DNA from: Lachnospiraceae bacterium UBA7179
GTDB taxonomy: Bacteria > Bacillota > Clostridia > Lachnospirales > Lachnospiraceae
Reading direction: 5' to 3'
Assembly: GCA_002491195.1 (NCBI GenBank)
Contig: DKVL01000008.1
Coordinates: 1 to 10,172 of the forward strand
DNA length: 10,172 nucleotides
The notes beneath the pieces are model-generated. The model did not search any database and was not told where the DNA came from. It was given only the letters and a program-made list of their open reading frames with translations. The translations under genes and the position numbers were made by a program. Below are positions 6,255-10,172 of this stretch, piece after piece; positions within the stretch are counted from its first letter, which is position 1, and each line of letters opens with the position of its first letter.

Positions 6255-7044
6255 ACACCAAACTTGTTTTCTTTAAAACTAAGTTGCTGACTGCTCCGAG
6301 CCCTATACTGAACAATCCACCACCTGCAAGACACAGAATAACATTCGAGACCCCAGAATCCAGAGGAGTCAGTGCTGGTATCATCATGAAAAACAGCAGA
6401 CCTATGATAAACGATCCCACCATTGAAAGCCATAATTTCTGTTTGCCCACAACACCCATCAGTAAATAGATCGGAACAAACACTGCCATTAAAAGCACTT
6501 TTGACAGCAGGCACATGACGATCCCTCCGGCTCCGGCTGCCCCGGGATCAACGGATAATCCGGCGATAGCGCCTCCGAGGACTGCCCCGATAAAGTAAGC
6601 CAGAATCATAAATGCCATGGCAATACCGATCCGTTGCTTCATACCGAGAGAACAACTTTTGAATTTGACTCGTGCGGAGTCCTCCATGCGGACGATCTTC
6701 AGCACACGGTTGATCTCACCAGTGCGGTCTCCAAGTCCGAGATTGATAGCCTGCATCATCAAATTATCCCATACACTTGAGTTTGGAAAACAGCCTGTGT
6801 TTTCAATCAAGGCTCCAACTCTGACCCGGACTCCGGCATCCCGATAATCCCTGCCGAATAATTTAATCTCCCCTCCATTCGGAACAAGGTGTCCACAGAC
6901 CAGCTTTTCAGTCGTGGATTTCCCGCTCCCGTTTTCTCCAATGAAACCATAGATTGCCCCCACAGGAACCGTCATATTCAGATGATCAACCGCATACATC
7001 CCACGAAAACTTTTTGATAGGTTTCTGATTTCAATAGCGTTCAT
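6253..7044 (-). CDS. In-frame fusion of a BcrA-type ABC ATPase to an ABC-2 permease tail (probably non-functional)
   Basis: Residues 1-144 are the N-terminal part of a bacitracin/lantibiotic-type ABC ATPase: IEIRNLSKSF, Walker A GENGSGKST (36-44), GALIENTGCFPN in the Q-loop region, and signature CSLGMKQRIGIAMA (131-144). The Walker B LLDEP, D-loop and switch histidine should follow. Instead, from about residue 145 the frame continues as FMILAYFIGAVLGGAIAGL and three further hydrophobic segments (about 172-198, 203-224, 232-256), the C-terminal half of the partner membrane permease. An in-frame deletion across two adjacent genes explains this. Total length is 263 aa. Without Walker B, ATP hydrolysis is not expected. 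The start is the ATG at 7044, with GAGGAG 7 nt upstream. Its original promoter is gone, because GH3 sequence begins about 15 nt upstream. Confidence 0.85.
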   Translation of the reverse strand: MNAIEIRNLSKSFRGMYAVDHLNMTVPVGAIYGFIGENGSGKSTTEKLVCGHLVPNGGEIKLFGRDYRDAGVRVRVGALIENTGCFPNSSVWDNLMMQAINLGLGDRTGEINRVLKIVRMEDSARVKFKSCSLGMKQRIGIAMAFMILAYFIGAVLGGAIAGLSVDPGAAGAGGIVMCLLSKVLLMAVFVPIYLLMGVVGKQKLWLSMVGSFIIGLLFFMMIPALTPLDSGVSNVILCLAGGGLFSIGLGAVSNLVLKKTSLV

Positions 7045-7057
7045 CGCACTACTCCTC

Positions 7058-7453
7058 GCATGGTATAACACAAATCTTCAGGACTGGTACGCAAAAACGG
7101 GTGACTATGAGATTCTGATCGGTGCCTCTTCCCGCGATATCCGCCTGACAAAGAAGATTCACATGAACACAGCAAAGAAACTGCCGCTGAACATTCATAT
7201 GAACACTACATTGGGAGAACTGCTTTCTGATGAGCGCACGATTCCATTTGGACTGGAATTCAAGAGCCGCATGGATGCTTTCTTCGGCGCACCTGACATT
7301 CCGGATATAGACAGCTCAAGTTCCAGGGAAGCCATCAGCGATGCAATGAACAATGCAATGATCGCTTCTATGCCGCTCCGAAATGTAATGACTTTCGGAC
7401 TCTATGACAAAGAAGAGCTTCAGAAAATAATAGATCAGCTAAACACTCTGTAA
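7058..7453 (+). pseudogene. C-terminal remnant of a GH3 beta-glucosidase
   Basis: The plus strand encodes WYNTNLQDWYAKTGDYEILI, then GASSRDIRL, the end of the fibronectin III-like C-terminal domain of GH3 beta-glucosidases. It is followed by a tail with NTTLGELLSDERTIPFGLEF, SSSREAISDAMN and SMPLRNVMTFGLY, as seen in the longer GH3 enzymes of Clostridia. About 130 residues remain of an expected 700-900, and both catalytic domains are absent. A shorter reading from the ATG at 7163 exists, but it would translate only part of the tail, and the match extends in frame to about 7061. The natural stop at 7451-7453 is kept. The missing 5' part has been replaced by the inverted ABC gene. Confidence 0.82.
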
Positions 7454-7459
7454 AACAAA

Positions 7460-7500
7460 TTGCCCCAGCCGCCTGCTCTATGAGAAGATGACTGGGGCAA
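7460..7500 (-). terminator. Terminator between GH78 and GH3 genes
   Basis: TTGCCCCAG (7460-7468) and CTGGGGCAA (7492-7500) form a perfect 9-bp stem with a 23-nt loop. On the minus strand it is followed by ATTTGTTTTA, and it lies 20 nt after the rhamnosidase stop. It may also stop the plus-strand GH3 transcript, but that side lacks a T-run. Confidence 0.75.
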
Positions 7501-7520
7501 ATACAATACCGCATATAATT

Positions 7521-9854
7521 TTACCTGACGATTACTTCCTTCCCCTCTGCCTCCAGATTCATTGTATCAATCCGATAAATGACCGTTTCCGGCACTTTTG
7601 TCTCCAACATGATAATCCCGTCTTCTTCTTTCACATGCACCCGGATCTCGCCTTTCACGGAATGATAACTGCAGGTAAATTCTTTCATGCTCTCCGGCAG
7701 AAATGGACGAATCACTATTTTACTGAATCCAGCCTCTTCCGGGATAATCCCTGCAATCCCGTTATAATACCACTCAATGATGTGCCCCATCATATCATGG
7801 CAGTGGCTCCTTGGATTGCGCTCCCAATACTCGCCAAGAGTTGTCTCACCATCCAGAATAAACGCGTAATAACTCGGATGCTCTTCTTTTAAGATAAACT
7901 TCGCAATCATATCATTCATTCCATTCTTACACGCTGTCTGAATCACATAGGGAAGTCCTACCTCACCACTGATCAACGCACCCTCGCGCTCCAACGTATA
8001 TGCAAACGCTTTCACCACACTCTCGTATTGATCCTCCGGTACTAAATTCCAATAAAGCGGCAGTGCTTCACACGCCTGCGTGAAAAAGTTCTCACCCGGA
8101 TGATCCCACGCCCGGTAACACCAGAAGCCGTTGACATCATCCCACACAAGCAATTTCTCATTATAATTCTTCTTCACAGATTCCGCATAGGCTTCCAGCC
8201 TTGTCTGATCCTGTTCCTTTCCCAATATTCTGGCAAACCGCGCCAGTGTTATGGCATCCGCATATAGAAATGCGGTCTCAATATTCTCCCGCGCCAGTTC
8301 ATTCCGGGGATTTCCCCAGTCGCCCAGCCCATGATTAATAAATCCTTCCTCATTCATCTTCGTTTTCAGATGATTCAGATAACGCATTCCTGCCTCGTAA
8401 TTATCTCTGATGATCTGCACATCCCCATAGAACCAGTAATGCCACCAGGTTCCTAAGATACAGGTGCTTCCCCACGGAATAATGTCATAGAAGCTGCCCA
8501 TTCCCGGCACGGGAAGCACATTCGGAATATAACAGGGACATTGTGACGGCATAAGACCAGCTCCGGGATATACCTTATTGTCATCAAGATCATAGAAATA
8601 ATCATTTGCCGTATGCTGGTCCATCCGCATATCCAGGAGGAATTTCTCCCACAATCGTTGCCCATCCTTCATATAGAAAATGGATGGCGCCATCAGGTGG
8701 TTTGGTTCCTGCCACGCGAAACGCTCAATCGTCGGACAGTCTGTATGAACACTTAACAGATTCGCTTCCACCGTTTTCTCGATCATATGGTAAATCTGTT
8801 CATATCGCCTGTCATCACTTGCAAAAAATCCATCTGTCTTCCATGCACTGCTGATGGCGTGCGCACGCAGATGCCGAAATTGAACATGGTTTCCTAATCT
8901 TTCTACTGTAACATATCTTCCTGCAAAATAAGTGAATTTCATCCGGCACGTTTCCCACTCGTCATCTTTTCCTATAATATATGTAATGCACGAATCCAGA
9001 TTCACCCAGCCTTTTGCCATCTGATCCACATCACCGTCCGGTCCCAGTTTCTCCGCCGGATATAGCTTCACGATATCCCCTGCTCTGCCGTGCACTTCAA
9101 ATTCCAAAATTCCTGACATATTCTGACCAAAATCATAGATTTTACGTTCTGTCGTGTCACAGGCAGCTTCTTTTGCCTGATATCCTGACACAAATCCAAG
9201 ATCCCTCCCCTTATAGGTCTGAATCACTTTCACGGCAGGCTGAAACTGTTTCATGAGTTCTCCCTGCGGTTCCTCCTGTTCCTTGAGGATAACTGCCTTC
9301 TCCCAGTCTGAGGCATCGTACCAGGCTTCACTCCACCCATCCTGGTTTAGTCTTCCGTCAATGGTCTCTGAACCATATACATTGCTCATCACGACCGGAT
9401 GCTTTTTTACCTCGAAAGTATCGTCTGTCCGGATTATCTCTGTCGTACCATCTGTATAAGTGATTGCCATTTCCAGCGCCAGCACCAGATACTTGCCAAA
9501 TGGTTTATACGGGTTGGGATTTGGCGGCATGAATTTGGGAAAAGTAAATGTATAGTGCTCATCCATCTTGATGAACCAGCCATTTCCCACCTCTGCCCCA
9601 AGTACATTTTCCCCCTTGTTCAGATATTCTGTTACATCGAAGGTTACGTATTGAATGATTTTCCGGTAATTAGTCCATCCTGGATCCAACTCGTGGTCTC
9701 CTACCTTCTGACCATTGATATAAAAAACAAACTGCCCAAGCCCACAGACGCTTGCCTCCGCCTTTTCTACTTCCTTTTCTACGACAAACCGCTTTCTTGC
9801 ATAAAATGGCTCTACCGTCTGATTCGTGATCCACTTTCCCAATATTCTATACAT
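7521..9854 (-). CDS. GH78 alpha-L-rhamnosidase (intracellular)
   Basis: This 777-aa protein has the GH78 layout: N-terminal beta-sandwich domains (about 1-340, including GLGQFVFYINGQKVGDHELD, a turn common in the rhamnosidase N-domain), an (alpha/alpha)6-barrel (about 345-690) and a C-terminal beta domain ending near 777. It hydrolyses terminal alpha-L-rhamnosyl residues. The catalytic-loop motif reads TDCPTIERFAWQEPNH with Asp372 and Glu377, in place of the common DCPQRDERLGWTGD. The second acidic site is GETTLGEYWER (Glu675, Glu678), in place of the usual GATTIWERW. These are the presumed acid and base regions. SHCHDMMGHIIEWYYNGIAGI (a stretch of the barrel end) is typical. There is no signal peptide. 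The ATG at 9854 has AAAGGA 8 nt upstream. It is a single-gene unit with its own promoter and terminator. Confidence 0.93.
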   Translation of the reverse strand: MYRILGKWITNQTVEPFYARKRFVVEKEVEKAEASVCGLGQFVFYINGQKVGDHELDPGWTNYRKIIQYVTFDVTEYLNKGENVLGAEVGNGWFIKMDEHYTFTFPKFMPPNPNPYKPFGKYLVLALEMAITYTDGTTEIIRTDDTFEVKKHPVVMSNVYGSETIDGRLNQDGWSEAWYDASDWEKAVILKEQEEPQGELMKQFQPAVKVIQTYKGRDLGFVSGYQAKEAACDTTERKIYDFGQNMSGILEFEVHGRAGDIVKLYPAEKLGPDGDVDQMAKGWVNLDSCITYIIGKDDEWETCRMKFTYFAGRYVTVERLGNHVQFRHLRAHAISSAWKTDGFFASDDRRYEQIYHMIEKTVEANLLSVHTDCPTIERFAWQEPNHLMAPSIFYMKDGQRLWEKFLLDMRMDQHTANDYFYDLDDNKVYPGAGLMPSQCPCYIPNVLPVPGMGSFYDIIPWGSTCILGTWWHYWFYGDVQIIRDNYEAGMRYLNHLKTKMNEEGFINHGLGDWGNPRNELARENIETAFLYADAITLARFARILGKEQDQTRLEAYAESVKKNYNEKLLVWDDVNGFWCYRAWDHPGENFFTQACEALPLYWNLVPEDQYESVVKAFAYTLEREGALISGEVGLPYVIQTACKNGMNDMIAKFILKEEHPSYYAFILDGETTLGEYWERNPRSHCHDMMGHIIEWYYNGIAGIIPEEAGFSKIVIRPFLPESMKEFTCSYHSVKGEIRVHVKEEDGIIMLETKVPETVIYRIDTMNLEAEGKEVIVR

Positions 9855-9923
9855 TATTCTGTCCTTTCTCCATCATTTCTTCAAACGATGATTTTTTCTT
9901 TTGTTTTTTGATGATTTTGGTTT

Positions 9924-9951
9924 ATTATATCAACTCCGTCCTTTTTGTCCA
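9924..9951 (-). promoter_or_regulatory. Promoter of the GH78 gene
   Basis: On the minus strand TGGACA (9951-9946), a 16-bp spacer and TATAAT (9929-9924) lie about 70 nt before the start codon. The -10 is perfect and the -35 has one mismatch. Predicted transcription start is near 9917. Confidence 0.65.
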
Positions 9952-10027
9952 TGTGTCTATTTTTACATTTTCCGACGTTTTTTTGTTTTTTAGCCAAAAA
10001 GAAAGCATCATAAAAAATTGTGCCCAA

Positions 10028-10043
10028 AAGTCAATATTGACTT
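10028..10043. promoter_or_regulatory. 16-bp palindrome upstream of the GH78 gene
   Basis: AAGTCAATATTGACTT is a perfect palindrome. An extra half-site, AAGTCAA, follows at 10049-10055. It lies about 118 bp upstream of the predicted GH78 transcription start and about 85 bp before a possible plus-strand start codon at 10126, so it could serve either side. The regulator is unknown. Confidence 0.55.
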
Positions 10044-10125
10044 AAAACAAGTCAAATCTCTCCCTAGTTCCAACCAGCTCAAAAGAGTATCATATGTACT
10101 GTAAGGAGCTGTAGGAAAATAAGTG

Positions 10126-10172
10126 ATGCAGCTTGCGCAGGATATTTCTTCGAGGATGTATGTCAAAAAACG
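10126..10172 (+). CDS. Possible start of a divergent gene (runs off window)
   Basis: An ATG at 10126, just after an in-frame TAA and a GTG, opens a frame MQLAQDISSRMYVKK that continues to the window edge. Upstream GTAGGAAAATAAGTG and TAAGGAG offer weak ribosome binding. Divergent orientation beside a glycosidase would suit a regulator, but 15 residues allow no family call. A minus-strand frame without a start is also open from the edge to about 10007. Confidence 0.22.
   Translation, partial: MQLAQDISSRMYVKK

Noticed and set aside
7163..7453. A separate 96-aa protein starting at 7163
   Set aside because: The same frame continues upstream to about 7061 with clear GH3 C-terminal sequence, so the ATG is an internal methionine of a truncated GH3 enzyme.
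9887..9918. Direct repeat GATGATTTT 23 bp apart in the GH78 leader
   Set aside because: The unit is short, T-rich and in a low-complexity stretch, so chance is a sufficient explanation.
1..10172. CRISPR arrays, tRNA, rRNA and riboswitches
   Set aside because: No regularly spaced repeats, no cloverleaf or rRNA signature, and no recognisable riboswitch core were seen on either strand by eye.

Overview
The window looks like chromosomal DNA of a carbohydrate-degrading, low-to-moderate GC Firmicute, most likely a gut Clostridium/Lachnospiraceae-type bacterium. This rests on strong AGGAGG ribosome binding sites, sigma-A-type promoters, and cytoplasmic glycosidases of families GH43, GH78 and GH3 with AraC control. 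The taxonomic call is inference. Most intact genes lie on the minus strand.

Layout. (1) 1-1052: a two-gene minus-strand unit, a flavin-reductase-like protein followed by a TetR regulator cut by the window edge. It is driven by a perfect-consensus promoter flanked by two copies of a TGACAC-N-GTGTCA palindrome, probably the TetR operators. (2) 1053-1932: no intact gene. It holds an 18-bp inverted repeat and about 395 nt of the 5' ribozyme part of a group IIC intron, whose 5' end sits 3 nt past the U-tract of the terminator of the next unit. (3) 1931-5187: a pentoside-utilisation locus. A divergent AraC regulator faces a minus-strand operon that once read GPH sugar transporter, GH5-like glycosidase, GH43 beta-xylosidase. 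A deletion has fused the start of the transporter out of frame to the end of the GH5-like gene. The GH43 gene is intact. (4) 5188-7453: a gene graveyard with fragments of an unrecognised frameshifted protein, an Imm5-like immunity protein, a sigma-factor-like ORF of the type found on conjugative elements, an in-frame fusion of a BcrA-type ABC ATPase to an ABC permease tail, and the C-terminal end of a GH3 beta-glucosidase. (5) 7460-10172: an intact GH78 alpha-L-rhamnosidase with its terminator and promoter, then an upstream region with a 16-bp palindrome.

Together: the GH43 and GH78 enzymes lack visible signal peptides, so they probably cleave imported xylo- and rhamno-oligosaccharides in the cytoplasm. 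The transporter that would feed the xyloside branch is destroyed here, so GH43 would depend on import from elsewhere. The repeated pattern of truncated genes joined directly to each other, with GC content changing between pieces, points to serial deletion and insertion in one spot or to an assembly chimera. I found no clearly new defence or signalling system. The most instructive items are the dual-operator TetR promoter, the group IIC intron remnant at a terminator, and the ABC ATPase-permease fusion.
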